The notes: generated by a model from the sequence alone, not told the origin. Counted from the stretch's first letter, positions 52,668 through 62,062 are shown. The stretch: DNA of 64,000 bases from an uncultured Collinsella sp. (GCA_958421275.1 CATZLI010000004.1:211091-275090); one strand, 5' to 3'. Numbers and translations are program-made.

Positions 52668-55600
52668 GACGACGCATCGCTGGGCGGTCGCTCAGCAAAA
52701 CCCCGAGCTCGAAAAGGAGCTTTCGGCTGGCCTGGGCATACCCGGGCTGGTGGCGCGCATTATGGTTGCGCACGGCATTACATCCATCGAGGAAGGCCAG
52801 CTGTTTTTGACGCCTTCGCTCGATCGCGACTGGGCGGACCCACTCGTTATTCCGGGCATGGTGATCGTCGCCGACCGCGTTGAGCGTGCTATTCGCAGCC
52901 ACGAGCGTATCGCCGTCTTTGGCGATTTTGACGTCGACGGCATTACGTCGACCTGCCTGTTGACCGAGGCGCTGCGCGCGTTTGGTGCCGATGTCACGCC
53001 GTTTATTCCACATCGCTTTGACGAGGGCTACGGTCTTTCGCGCGCGGCGCTCGACCGCGTTAACGAGCTCGCTCGCCCCCAGCTGATCGTGACCGTCGAT
53101 AACGGCATTGCCGCCAAAGAAGAGGTCTCCTATCTGGAGAGCCTGGGGATCGATTTGGTGGTCACGGACCATCACGAGCCCTCCGACCAGGTGCCGCAGG
53201 GCGTGCCCCTGACCGACCCCAAGCTCGAGGACGAGGGTCCCTCGCGCGAGCTTGCCGGTGCCGGCGTGGCACTCAAGCTGGTGCAGGTCCTGGGCGAGCG
53301 TCTGGGCAAGCCGTCGTATTGGCGTTCGCTGATCGAGGTCGCGGCGCTGGGCACCGTGTCCGACATGATGCCGCTCACGCCCGAGAATCGCGCACTGGTC
53401 GCCGAGGGCATCCAGCAGATGCGCGTGACGGCCCGTCCCGGCTATATCGCGCTTGCCGCACTTGCCAAGGCCGATCTTTCTACCATTACGGCCGACGGCC
53501 TGTCATTCTCGCTCATCCCCCGCTTAAACGCTGCCGGTCGCATGGCCGATCCCAAGCTGGCGCTCGATCTGCTGCTTGCCCGCAATCCCATCGAAGCAAG
53601 CGCGCTGGCGGCCGAGCTCGAGGAAATCAACCGCCAGCGCCGTGAGATCGAGGCGGAGCTCACGCGCGATGCCATGGCAAAGGTCGAGGAGACCTATGAC
53701 GGCGGACGCGCGATCGTCGTGGGCGGCGAAGGCTGGCACGAGGGCGTCAAGGGCATCGTGGCAAGCCGTCTGACCAACCGCTACCACGTGCCGGCGCTGC
53801 TGTTCTCGATCGAGGACGGTATCGCGCGCGGCTCTGGTCGCTCGGTGGGCAAAGTTAACCTGTTTGACGCCGTCGAGCGCTGTTCCGACCTGCTGATTCG
53901 TCGCGGCGGACATGCCGGTGCGGTGGGTGTGACCATCGAGGCATCCAAGCTCGATGAATTCCGTCGTCGCCTTTCCGCCGTGCTATCGGAGATTCCCGCC
54001 GAGGACTTTGAAGACATCGACGAGGTTGCCGCCACGGTCGACCTTTCCGAGCTGAATATCGAGACTATAGAGCAGATTTCCCGTCTTGAGCCGTTTGGCC
54101 AGGGCAACAAGGTGCCGCTGCTGGCTGCCGAGGGCGTGACGATGTGTGATCGCGCCGTGGTGGGCAAAACCGGTGAGCACATGCGCTTTGTGGCGACCGA
54201 TGGCGCCGCGAGTGTGCCGGCCATTATGTTCCGCGTGCCGCAAATCGATAAGCTCATCAACTGCGATAGCGCTGTCGACTTGGTGTTCGAGGCCGTTGCC
54301 GAGCATTGGCAGGGTCGTGTGAAGCCCAAGCTCATGGTCAAGGATGTTCTGGTCCGCGATACCACGCTGCCCAGCGTCGACGATCCGGCATGCGAGCTTC
54401 GTCGTGGCGTGCAGCCGACGGATTCCGGCCTGCGCCTGGAGTCGCGCAAGCGCGAGACGCTCGCCCAGCTTTCCTATACCGAGCTCACGCGCTCGCTTAT
54501 CCATAGCTTTATCGGATCGAACCAGCCGCACCGCGCGCAGGCTGAGGCGCTCGACGCCTTGGCCGATCACCAGAGTGTCTTGGCGGTTATGGGAACGGGC
54601 CGCGGCAAGTCGCTCATCTTCCATGTGCATGCCGCGCGTGAGGCGGTGCTTCGCGGACGTGCGAGCATCTTTGTCTATCCGCTGCGTGCGCTTGTTGCCG
54701 ACCAGGCCTATCACCTCTCGTCGACGATGGCATCGCTTGGCATTGGCGTTGGCGTGCTGACCGGCGAGACCGTGGAGGCCGCACGCGATGACGTGTTCGC
54801 CGGCCTAGCTTCGGGCCGCACCGGTATCGTGCTCACGACGCCCGAGTTCCTATCTATCCACCGTGACCGCTTCGCGCGTTCGGGCCGCATCGGCTTTGTC
54901 GTTATCGATGAGGCGCATCATGCCGGTCTTGCCAAGGGCGGCGACCGCAGCGCCTATCTTGACATGCCCGATATCCTCAAAGCTCTGGGCGACCCGGTCG
55001 TTATGGCTGCGACGGCCACCGCGACGGCTCCGGTCGTGGCCGAGCTTGCCCGCATGCTTCCGATCACTCACACGGTGGTCGACGAGACGGTGCGCGAGAA
55101 CCTGCAGCTCGAGGACGACCGAGATCTTGCGAGCCGCGAGAACCGTTTGGTGTCGATCGTGGCGACGGGGGAGAAGACCGTCATTTACGTCAATTCGCGC
55201 GACCAGTCCGTGGCGCTCGCCAAGACGTTGCGCAAGCGTGTGCCCGATTGCGCAACCCATATCGCGTTCTATAACGCGGGGCTTGCGCGTTCCGATCGCC
55301 GTCGCGTGGAGGAAGCATTCCGAGACGGCAGCCTCAGCTGCATCGTCTCGACATCTGCCTTTGGCGAGGGCGTCAACCTGCCCGATATCCGCCATGTCGT
55401 GCTCTATCACATGCCGTTTGGCGGCATTGAGTTTAACCAGATGAGCGGCCGTGCCGGTCGCGATGGCCAGCCCGCCGTGATCCACCTGCTCTATTCGTCG
55501 CGCGATGCCCGCATTAACGAGCGCCTGCTCGACTGCTACGCACCCGAGCGCGACGAGCTCGTCACACTCTATCGCGCGCTGCAGACCATGTGGCGCTCCA

Positions 55601-55941
55601 ACCGCGGCAAGACCGGGGATGATTCATTCTGCGCAAGCGATATCGACATCGCGCAGATGTGCCTTGCCATCGATGCCCGCACGCCGGTCGACGAGCGCTC
55701 GGTGGAAAGCGGCCTAGGAATCTTCGAAGAGCTTGGTTTCTGTCGCGTTTCGGGGTTTGACGATACGCGTCGCATCGCGATGGCCGAAAACCCCGGCCGC
55801 GTGCAATTGAGCAGGTCAATTCGCTATTTGGAGGGCTTGCGCTCGCGCATGGAGTTTTCGGCTTTCCGGAGCTGGGCGCTCGATTCGTGCGCTTCTGATA
55901 TGCTAGCCAAAGTTAACCGCCCGATCGTACCGCGGGCCTAG
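52654..55941 (+). CDS. recJ: RecJ exonuclease fused to a RecQ-like helicase
   Basis: A 1095-aa protein. Residues 1-560 are a full RecJ, a 5'-3' single-strand DNA exonuclease: DHH motifs GDFDVDG (about 90-96), DNG (149) and DHHEP (172-176), then a DHHA1 domain with RGGHAGAVG and an OB-like domain. Residues about 610-1095 are a superfamily 2 helicase: GTGRGKS (about 647-653), DEAHH (about 752-756), AATATATAP, and QMSGRAGRDG (about 930). RecJ normally partners RecQ as a separate protein; here they are one chain. The ATG at 52654 follows GGGGGTGG. It ends 15 bp before rel, so they may be co-transcribed. Confidence 0.93.
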   Translation: MSSLKTTHRWAVAQQNPELEKELSAGLGIPGLVARIMVAHGITSIEEGQLFLTPSLDRDWADPLVIPGMVIVADRVERAIRSHERIAVFGDFDVDGITSTCLLTEALRAFGADVTPFIPHRFDEGYGLSRAALDRVNELARPQLIVTVDNGIAAKEEVSYLESLGIDLVVTDHHEPSDQVPQGVPLTDPKLEDEGPSRELAGAGVALKLVQVLGERLGKPSYWRSLIEVAALGTVSDMMPLTPENRALVAEGIQQMRVTARPGYIALAALAKADLSTITADGLSFSLIPRLNAAGRMADPKLALDLLLARNPIEASALAAELEEINRQRREIEAELTRDAMAKVEETYDGGRAIVVGGEGWHEGVKGIVASRLTNRYHVPALLFSIEDGIARGSGRSVGKVNLFDAVERCSDLLIRRGGHAGAVGVTIEASKLDEFRRRLSAVLSEIPAEDFEDIDEVAATVDLSELNIETIEQISRLEPFGQGNKVPLLAAEGVTMCDRAVVGKTGEHMRFVATDGAASVPAIMFRVPQIDKLINCDSAVDLVFEAVAEHWQGRVKPKLMVKDVLVRDTTLPSVDDPACELRRGVQPTDSGLRLESRKRETLAQLSYTELTRSLIHSFIGSNQPHRAQAEALDALADHQSVLAVMGTGRGKSLIFHVHAAREAVLRGRASIFVYPLRALVADQAYHLSSTMASLGIGVGVLTGETVEAARDDVFAGLASGRTGIVLTTPEFLSIHRDRFARSGRIGFVVIDEAHHAGLAKGGDRSAYLDMPDILKALGDPVVMAATATATAPVVAELARMLPITHTVVDETVRENLQLEDDRDLASRENRLVSIVATGEKTVIYVNSRDQSVALAKTLRKRVPDCATHIAFYNAGLARSDRRRVEEAFRDGSLSCIVSTSAFGEGVNLPDIRHVVLYHMPFGGIEFNQMSGRAGRDGQPAVIHLLYSSRDARINERLLDCYAPERDELVTLYRALQTMWRSNRGKTGDDSFCASDIDIAQMCLAIDARTPVDERSVESGLGIFEELGFCRVSGFDDTRRIAMAENPGRVQLSRSIRYLEGLRSRMEFSAFRSWALDSCASDMLAKVNRPIVPRA

Positions 55942-55956
55942 GGGAAGGGGACCTCG

Positions 55957-58317
55957 ATGGATGCCGCAGCCCGTACCGCCCATGATTCCACCCTCCAGCC
56001 GTTTTCGGAGATGGAGCACTATAAGCATGCCGATGAGCTGCCGCCCGAGATTATGGCGGACAGCTACGACAAGCTGGAGCGTCTGTGCCTCAAATATATG
56101 AATGAGGACGACTTTTCTAAGGTTGAGCAGGCCTACTGCTTTGCTGCCGAGAAGCATTGCAACCAAAAGCGGCGCTCGGGTGAGATGTACATCAACCATC
56201 CCGTCGAGGTGGCCATCATTCTGGCCGATCTCAAGATGGACTGTGACGTGGTGTGCGCCGCGCTGCTGCACGATACCGTCGAGGATACCGAGACTTCGCT
56301 TGCCGATGTTTCCGGCCTGTTTGGCGATACGGTGGCCGAGCTCGTCGATGGCGTGACCAAGCTCACCAACATCGAAGTCGACAGCATGGACGAGAAACAG
56401 GCCCTCACGCTGCGCAAGATGTTCCTCGCCATGTCCAAGGACATCCGTGTCATCATCGTTAAGCTTGCCGACCGTCTGCACAACATGCGCACCCTTGCAG
56501 CCCTGCGCGAGGATCGTCGCCTATTTAAGGCTCGCGAGACCATGGACGTGTATGCGCCTCTGGCCGACCGTCTGGGCATGAGCTCCATTAAATGGGAGCT
56601 CGAGGACCTGTCCTTCTTCTACCTTGAGCCCGACGCCTACCAGCGCATCGCGCGCATGGTGGCTGAGTCGCGCGAGGTTCGCGAGCGCTATCTGGCCGAG
56701 ACCATCAAGACGCTCACCGACGAGCTCAACCGCATTGGCCTGGAGGGCTTCCAGATCAACGGCCGCTCCAAGCACTATTGGTCCATCTACCAAAAGATGA
56801 AGCGCAAGGGCAAGGAATTCTCCGAGATCTACGATTTGGTGGCGCTGCGCGTTATTACCCATTCGGTGCGCGATTGCTACTCCACGCTCGGCGCAGTGCA
56901 TACGCTGTGGCACCCCATGCCCGGTCGCTTTAAAGACTATATCGCCATGCCCAAGGTCAATAACTACCAGTCGCTCCATACGACGGTTATCGGCCCCACG
57001 GCTCGTCCGCTCGAGATTCAGATTCGAACCTACGAGATGCATGAGCAGGCCGAGTACGGCATTGCCGCCCACTGGCTATATAAGAAGTCGGGCGGATCGT
57101 CTGCTTCCAAGACCAATGACGCTCAACGTTTGGACGACCAGATCAACTGGCTCAAGCATTCGCTCGATTGGGCGGCTTCCGACGAGATCACCGATGCCAA
57201 GGAATACCTGCACTCGCTGAAGGTCGATCTGTTCGATCAGGAGATTTTTGTCTTCACGCCCAAAGGCGAGGTCATGGCGCTTCGTGCCGGTTCCACGCCG
57301 CTCGACTTTGCCTATGCCGTTCACACCGAGGTGGGAAACCATTGCGTCGGCGCCAAAATCAACGGTGCGGTGGCTCCGCTCACGCACGAGATCAAGACGG
57401 GCGACCGCGTTGAAATCCTGACCAACAAGAGTTCCAAGCCGTCGCGTGATTGGCTCAAGATCGTCAAGACGCCTTCGGCCAAGTCAAAGATCCGCCGCTA
57501 TTTTGCCGCTGCGACCAAGGACGACGACGCTGCTGCTGGTCGCGATATGCTGGCCAAGGACCTGCGTAAGCGTGGCTATGGCATTTCTACGCCGCGTTCG
57601 ACGCGTGCACTCAACGCCGTGGCGGAGCAGTTTAACTTCAAGCAGCTCGAGGACCTGTTTGCCGCCGTCGGCGCCGGCAAGGTTGCCCCGCGCGCTGTGG
57701 GCAATAAGGTCGAGCAAATCTTGGACCCCAAGCCCGAGGAACAGCTCACCAAGGCCGAGGCTATCGCCGAGGTCGTGAAGCAGCCCGCTCGCGGCTCCAA
57801 CCGCAAGCCGCAAAAGCGCGGCAAGAGCGCCAGTAACGGCATTATCGTCAAGGGCGAGAGCAACAGCGGCCTGCTGGTCCGTCTGGCTCATTGCTGCAAC
57901 CCCGTGACGGGCGACGACATCGTCGGCTTCATCACGCGCGGTCGTGGCGTTTCGGTGCATCGCGCCAACTGCCCTAACGTCAAGGGTCTTATGGAACATC
58001 CCGAGCGCATGATCGATGTGGAGTGGGACGGCGCTGCCGACACCCTCTTCCAGGTCGAGATCGTGGTCGAGTGCCTGGACCGCATGGGTCTGCTCAAGGA
58101 CGTCACCATTGCCATTGGCGATGCAGGCGGCAATATCCTTTCTGCCGCCACGTCGACCAACCGCGAGGGTATTGCGACCCTGCGCTTTATGGTCGAAATT
58201 TCGGATGCGAGCGGCCTGGATCCGCTGCTGGCTTCCATCAGCAGTGTCGATTCGGTCTACGACGCTCGCCGTCTTATGCCCGGCGAGGGCGGAGCGCAAC
58301 TCAAGCGCCGTGTGTAG
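55957..58317 (+). CDS. rel: Bifunctional (p)ppGpp synthetase/hydrolase Rel
   Basis: A 786-aa long RelA/SpoT homologue that makes and degrades (p)ppGpp, the stringent-response alarmone. The HD hydrolase region includes YINHPVEVA and HDTVEDT (about 105-111). The synthetase contains GRFKDYIAMPKVNNYQSLHT (about 323-342). TGS starts near 430 (IFVFTPKGEVMALRAGSTPLDF), a zinc-finger-type region has HCCNPVTGDDIVGFITRGRG, and an ACT domain closes the protein. Both active sites look intact, so it is probably the sole bifunctional enzyme. GGGGAAGGGGACC precedes the ATG. Confidence 0.95.
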   Translation: MDAAARTAHDSTLQPFSEMEHYKHADELPPEIMADSYDKLERLCLKYMNEDDFSKVEQAYCFAAEKHCNQKRRSGEMYINHPVEVAIILADLKMDCDVVCAALLHDTVEDTETSLADVSGLFGDTVAELVDGVTKLTNIEVDSMDEKQALTLRKMFLAMSKDIRVIIVKLADRLHNMRTLAALREDRRLFKARETMDVYAPLADRLGMSSIKWELEDLSFFYLEPDAYQRIARMVAESREVRERYLAETIKTLTDELNRIGLEGFQINGRSKHYWSIYQKMKRKGKEFSEIYDLVALRVITHSVRDCYSTLGAVHTLWHPMPGRFKDYIAMPKVNNYQSLHTTVIGPTARPLEIQIRTYEMHEQAEYGIAAHWLYKKSGGSSASKTNDAQRLDDQINWLKHSLDWAASDEITDAKEYLHSLKVDLFDQEIFVFTPKGEVMALRAGSTPLDFAYAVHTEVGNHCVGAKINGAVAPLTHEIKTGDRVEILTNKSSKPSRDWLKIVKTPSAKSKIRRYFAAATKDDDAAAGRDMLAKDLRKRGYGISTPRSTRALNAVAEQFNFKQLEDLFAAVGAGKVAPRAVGNKVEQILDPKPEEQLTKAEAIAEVVKQPARGSNRKPQKRGKSASNGIIVKGESNSGLLVRLAHCCNPVTGDDIVGFITRGRGVSVHRANCPNVKGLMEHPERMIDVEWDGAADTLFQVEIVVECLDRMGLLKDVTIAIGDAGGNILSAATSTNREGIATLRFMVEISDASGLDPLLASISSVDSVYDARRLMPGEGGAQLKRRV

Positions 58318-58351
58318 GTGCGAGAGCCTCTCAGCATCATAGATATTGGTT

Positions 58352-58388
58352 ACGTTCGAGGCATCGTTTGGTGCCTCGAACGTATTTT
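58352..58388 (+). terminator. Terminator after rel
   Basis: ACGTTCGAGGCA pairs perfectly with TGCCTCGAACGT across an 8-nt loop and is followed by ATTTTA. It ends just before the ribosome-binding site of the next gene, so that gene may depend on read-through or a promoter close by. Confidence 0.75.
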
Positions 58389-58405
58389 AGAAGGAGGGTA
58401 TGCGC

Positions 58406-59089
58406 ATGGACGATATGACTTTGGACCTGACACCCCGAGGCGCGGCTTCGATTGAGGCGCTCGTCAACGGCCCGATTCAGACTAACAGCTACGCCGTGAT
58501 TTCGAATGACGAGTGCTTAATCGTCGATCCGGCGTGGGAGGGCGAGCGTCTTGTGGAGCATATCCGCACCGCGCATCCCGAGGTGCGCGTACTCGGCTCT
58601 GTCTGCACGCACGGTCATGCCGACCATGTTGGCGGGGTTGCCGGGGTTCGAGCTGTTGTTGGCGACAGCGCACTATATGAGTTGTGCGCTAAGGACGTGA
58701 CGGTACCTCGCGCAAATATCGAGGAGCAGCGCGCCATGTGGGGCATCGAGACGCCCGATCCGGGTGAGCCGACGCGTTTGCTTGCCGAGGGCGATACAAT
58801 CGAGGTGGGCGACGTCTGCCTGCAGGTGATCGAGACGCCGGGGCATACGCCGGGCGGCATCGTCCTGTTCGCCGCGACCGAGCAGGGGAACATCGCCTTT
58901 GTGGGCGACACACTTTTCCCGGGCAGCCACGGTCGTACCGATCTTTCCGGCGGTGACGAGGCGGCGATTATGCGCTCGATCTCCAAACTTGCCATGACGC
59001 TTCCGCCCGATACCGTTTGCTTGACGGGCCATGGCGATTCGACCACGATGGCGCGCGAACTTATGCAGAACCCGTTTATGCAGATGTAG
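58406..59089 (+). CDS. Metallo-beta-lactamase-fold hydrolase (glyoxalase II-like)
   Basis: A 227-aa MBL-fold protein with the metal motif THGHADHVGG, then ETPGHTPGGIVLF, FVGDTLFPGSHGRTDL and LTGHGDSTTM. Length and motifs fit the short GloB-like hydrolases (hydroxyacylglutathione or other thioester hydrolases). Glutathione itself is unlikely in this organism, so the substrate is unknown. The ATG at 58406 is preferred over 58400 because AAGGAGG lies 8 nt before it. The rel terminator precedes it. Confidence 0.85.
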   Translation: MDDMTLDLTPRGAASIEALVNGPIQTNSYAVISNDECLIVDPAWEGERLVEHIRTAHPEVRVLGSVCTHGHADHVGGVAGVRAVVGDSALYELCAKDVTVPRANIEEQRAMWGIETPDPGEPTRLLAEGDTIEVGDVCLQVIETPGHTPGGIVLFAATEQGNIAFVGDTLFPGSHGRTDLSGGDEAAIMRSISKLAMTLPPDTVCLTGHGDSTTMARELMQNPFMQM

Positions 59090-59215
59090 GCTCGAAGCCG
59101 TCTTTCGAACCACGAAGACTGTTCAATCGTCAAGCTATTTTCCCCAGTGGGTCGATTCTGTGGGGCAAACGGTCAAAATTTGTCCAATCGGATGGTATTC
59201 GTGAACAAACGAACG

Positions 59216-59243
59216 TTTATGCTCGGGTATGTCGTGGTAAAAT
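59216..59243 (+). promoter_or_regulatory. Putative promoter of fba
   Basis: TTTATG (59216-59221) and TAAAAT (59238-59243) are 16 bp apart, giving a leader of about 35 nt to the ATG at 59284. Assigned by consensus only. Confidence 0.35.
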
Positions 59244-59283
59244 CTCAGGCGTTATCGGAGCAACCTTACAGGAGGTTTCTTTT

Positions 59284-60150
59284 ATGCTCGTCAACGCAGC
59301 AGACATGCTCAAGAAGGCCGAGGCCGGCAAGTACGGTCTCGGTGCCTTCAACACCAACAACCTCGAGTGGACCCTGGCTATTCTCCAGGCCGCCGAGGAG
59401 GCCAAGTCTCCGCTGATCCTTCAGTGCACCGCTGGTGCCGCTAAGTGGATGGGCGGTTTCAAGGTCTGCGCCGACATGGTCAAGGCTGCCGTCGAGGCCA
59501 CGGGCGTTACCGTTCCCGTCGCCCTTCACCTCGATCACGGTTCTTACGAGGACTGCTTCAAGTGCATCGAGGCCGGCTTCACGTCCATCATGTATGACGG
59601 CTCTCATGAGGAGACCTTCCAGCTTAACCTCGACCGCACCAAGGAGCTCGTTGAGCTTGCCCACTCCAAGGGCATGTCCATCGAGGCCGAGGTCGGCGGC
59701 ATCGGCGGCACCGAGGACGGCGTGACCTCCAGCGGCGAGCTCGCTGATCCTGCTGAGTGCAAGCAGATTGCTGACCTGGGCGTCGACTTCCTCGCCTGCG
59801 GTATCGGCAACATCCACGGCGTGTACCCTGCCGACTGGGCTGGCCTTTCCTTCGAGCGCCTGGGCGAGATCAAGGCTCAGACCGGCGACCTGCCCCTCGT
59901 CCTGCACGGTGGCACCGGCATCCCCGAGGATCAGATTAAGAAGGCCATCTCCCTGGGTATCTCCAAGATCAACGTCAACACCGATCTGCAGCTCGTCTTT
60001 GCCAAGGGCGTTCGCGAGTACATCGAGGCTGGCAAGGATCAGCAGGGCAAGGGCTTTGACCCCCGCAAGCTCCTCAAGCCTGGTCGCGACAACATCGTTG
60101 CCCGCACCAAGGAGCTCATGGAGGAGTTTGGCTCCGTCAACAAGGCGTAA
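59284..60150 (+). CDS. fba: Class II fructose-bisphosphate aldolase
   Basis: A 288-aa zinc-dependent aldolase of glycolysis, splitting fructose 1,6-bisphosphate to DHAP and glyceraldehyde 3-phosphate. GAFNTNNLEWTLAILQAA opens the barrel. HLDHGSYEDC holds the catalytic and zinc-binding residues. EAEVGGIGGTEDGV, IGNIHGVY and LHGGTGIPEDQIKKAI complete the metal and phosphate sites. AGGAGG precedes the ATG. Codon choice is strongly biased, as expected for a highly expressed gene. A tagatose-bisphosphate aldolase (same fold) is less likely. Confidence 0.94.
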   Translation: MLVNAADMLKKAEAGKYGLGAFNTNNLEWTLAILQAAEEAKSPLILQCTAGAAKWMGGFKVCADMVKAAVEATGVTVPVALHLDHGSYEDCFKCIEAGFTSIMYDGSHEETFQLNLDRTKELVELAHSKGMSIEAEVGGIGGTEDGVTSSGELADPAECKQIADLGVDFLACGIGNIHGVYPADWAGLSFERLGEIKAQTGDLPLVLHGGTGIPEDQIKKAISLGISKINVNTDLQLVFAKGVREYIEAGKDQQGKGFDPRKLLKPGRDNIVARTKELMEEFGSVNKA

Positions 60151-60170
60151 GCGTCGCTAAACTTCCCGTC

Positions 60171-60262
60171 GGAAGCCCCGTCCCCCTACACTGTTTCCTT
60201 TGCGCTCACCTGGCTTCGCCAGAAGTCGCGCCAAGGAAACAGTTCCGGGGGACGGGGCTTCC
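60171..60262. repeat. Three-tier long hairpin after fba
   Basis: Outer stem GGAAGCCCCGTCCCC (60171-60185) with 60248-60262 (15 bp), middle stem ACTGTTTCCTT (60190-60200) with 60233-60243 (11 bp), then GCGC/GCGC, with CTGGCTTCGCCAG as a small hairpin at the tip. No T-run follows directly, so it is more than a simple terminator. Its loop side is repeated downstream. Confidence 0.8.
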
Positions 60263-60395
60263 TTCGTTTAACGCCGCAGGGTTACGAGTCTGAATTAAGA
60301 TGGCTACTGGCTTTGCCAGAAGTCGCGCGACGGAATCAGCTCCGGGGAAACGGGGCCTCCTTTGTTAACTCGCTACAGGGTTACTGGGCTGAATT
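60210..60395. repeat. Imperfect tandem repeat, two units of about 88 bp
   Basis: 60210-60296 and 60307-60395 share CTGGCTT.GCCAGAAGTCGCG, then GGAA.CAG.TCCGGGG, ACGGGGC.TCCTT and CGCAGGGTTAC/CTACAGGGTTAC, ending CTGAATT. They start 97 bp apart. Unit one is the right half of the long hairpin; unit two lacks its left partner arm. Together with the hairpin and a promoter (60438-60467) they fill the 352-bp gap before the transglutaminase-like gene. Confidence 0.75.
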
Positions 60396-60437
60396 CATTT
60401 TTAGAGGTACCGTTTATCGGTGTTGAGGGTTCCTTTA

Positions 60438-60467
60438 TTGGGGCTTTCTTTTTTATCTCGCTACAAT
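60438..60467 (+). promoter_or_regulatory. Putative promoter of the transglutaminase-like gene
   Basis: TTGGGG (60438-60443) and TACAAT (60462-60467) are 18 bp apart, about 35 nt before the start codon at 60503. Confidence 0.35.
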
Positions 60468-60502
60468 GGACTTCAAGCGTTCTAGTGACTTGGAGTTTTG
60501 GT

Positions 60503-61936
60503 ATGGCTGTTATTAATGTGCTGCCTTCGGATGGGAAGGTTATTGACGAGGGTCCTGTTGGTTGCTCTGTTGATGTTTGCAATGATGACTTCCGTTTTCT
60601 TGATGTTGGCTTGCCACCCGAGATTCTGCGTTTAAAGGACGCGGGGTATCTTTCGCAGGCTATTGAGGCTTGCGACCGCCTACTTGCCCAAGATCCCGAT
60701 CCCTCGCTTGCTGCCTGCGTTCGTGCCGAGCGGTATCGCATGCTTGAGACGCCGCTTCATTTTTCGGTGTCGCGCGATCGAGCTATTGCGATGATCCGCG
60801 AGGAGTGGCCTGAGTTTACCGAGGAGCAGTTTGACGATCTGATTGACCGTAAGCGTATTGACTGGCGCTTTATCGATGGCGAGCTGTTCGTTCTCGACAG
60901 CTTCCTCGATTCGCTTCGCGTATATCCCAAAGAGGTTCCCGGCATGCGTCCCGATCCTACGGACGGAATTGCACTGCGCAACGAGATGCTCAAGGAGATG
61001 GAGTCACAAAACGGATTGACTCGCGTTATTACGCTTAAGGCGTCCTTGTCTGTCCCCGGCGCTCTAGAGGGGGAGACCGTTCGCGCTTGGCTTCCCGTAG
61101 CCGCCACCTGCCGCCAACAGTCTCAGGTCGAGATTCTCGACATGACGCCGGAGGGTGCTGTTGCTCCCGCGAACGCTTCGGCGCGTACCGCCTCGTGGTC
61201 TTCTTCGAGTGAGCGCTCATTCTCGGTGACTTATCGTTATCACATCGATGCTGCTTATTGTGATGTCTACGGTGGCACACTTCCGGTTCATCCGCGTATG
61301 GACGCGCCTCTGCCCGAGGATATTTCCGAGGACCGTCCGCACATTGCATTTACGCCGTATCTGCAGCAGCTGACGGCCAGCGTTGTTGGCGGACTCGAGG
61401 ATCCGCTCGATCGCGCCCGTGCTATCTATGATTACCTGACGCAGTATATCGACTATCGCTATCAGCCGCCGTACTTGCTTTTGGGATCTATTGCCGATGA
61501 CTGCGCGCATTCGCTCCGCGGCGATTGCGGCGTTATGGCGCTCACGTTTATCACCATGTGCCGTATCGCGGGCGTGCCTGCCCGTTGGCAGAGCGGCCTG
61601 TACGTTGCGCCCGATTCGGTGGGGTCGCACGACTGGGCAGAGTTCTATACGCCGCAGACCGGTTGGCTCAACGCCGACGTGTCATTTGGATCTTCTGCTC
61701 GCAGGATGGGGGAGGAGTGGCGCCGCCGTCACTACTTTGGCAATCTCGACCCATGGCGTATGGTGGCCAACAATCGATTCCAGGCAGAGTTTGAGCCCTC
61801 TTTCGACGGCATGCGCGAGGACCCTTACGATAACCAGATGGGTGAGGCTTCGGTCGACGGTCGCGGATGCCGTCAGCGCGAGATGCTACGCACGGTCGAA
61901 CTCATCGAAATGCTCGAAGTTCCATTTTCGGACTAA
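60503..61936 (+). CDS. Transglutaminase-like cysteine peptidase domain protein
   Basis: A 477-aa protein without a signal peptide or membrane segment. The N-terminal 170 residues look helical and include charged repeats (DLIDRKRIDWRFIDGELFVLD). The C-terminal half has the transglutaminase-core triad: Cys in RGDCGVMALTFITMC, His in GSHDWAEFYT and Asp in GWLNADVSFG. Such domains act as peptidases or peptide-crosslinking enzymes. The ATG at 60503 has GGAG 7-8 nt upstream; the longer frame from 60362 runs through the repeat and promoter. A cytoplasmic role is inferred from the lack of export signals. Confidence 0.85.
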   Translation: MAVINVLPSDGKVIDEGPVGCSVDVCNDDFRFLDVGLPPEILRLKDAGYLSQAIEACDRLLAQDPDPSLAACVRAERYRMLETPLHFSVSRDRAIAMIREEWPEFTEEQFDDLIDRKRIDWRFIDGELFVLDSFLDSLRVYPKEVPGMRPDPTDGIALRNEMLKEMESQNGLTRVITLKASLSVPGALEGETVRAWLPVAATCRQQSQVEILDMTPEGAVAPANASARTASWSSSSERSFSVTYRYHIDAAYCDVYGGTLPVHPRMDAPLPEDISEDRPHIAFTPYLQQLTASVVGGLEDPLDRARAIYDYLTQYIDYRYQPPYLLLGSIADDCAHSLRGDCGVMALTFITMCRIAGVPARWQSGLYVAPDSVGSHDWAEFYTPQTGWLNADVSFGSSARRMGEEWRRRHYFGNLDPWRMVANNRFQAEFEPSFDGMREDPYDNQMGEASVDGRGCRQREMLRTVELIEMLEVPFSD

Positions 61937-61975
61937 TCGGTAGAAAGCTGTGATAAACTAACTCACGCATTACGT

Positions 61976-62062
61976 GCCCGAGTGGCGGAATTGGCAGACG
62001 CAGTGGACTCAAAATCCACCGTTGGCAACAACGTGCGAGTTCGAGTCTCGCCTCGGGCACCA
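61976..62062 (+). tRNA. tRNA-Leu (anticodon CAA)
   Basis: The acceptor GCCCGAG pairs with CTCGGGC. The anticodon arm is GTGGA-CTCAAAA-TCCAC, giving anticodon CAA for UUG. A long variable arm (GTTGGCAACAAC) marks a class II tRNA, and the T-arm GCGAG-TTCGAGT-CTCGC is intact. CCA is encoded at 62060-62062. A G-run/C-run terminator follows. Confidence 0.95.
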
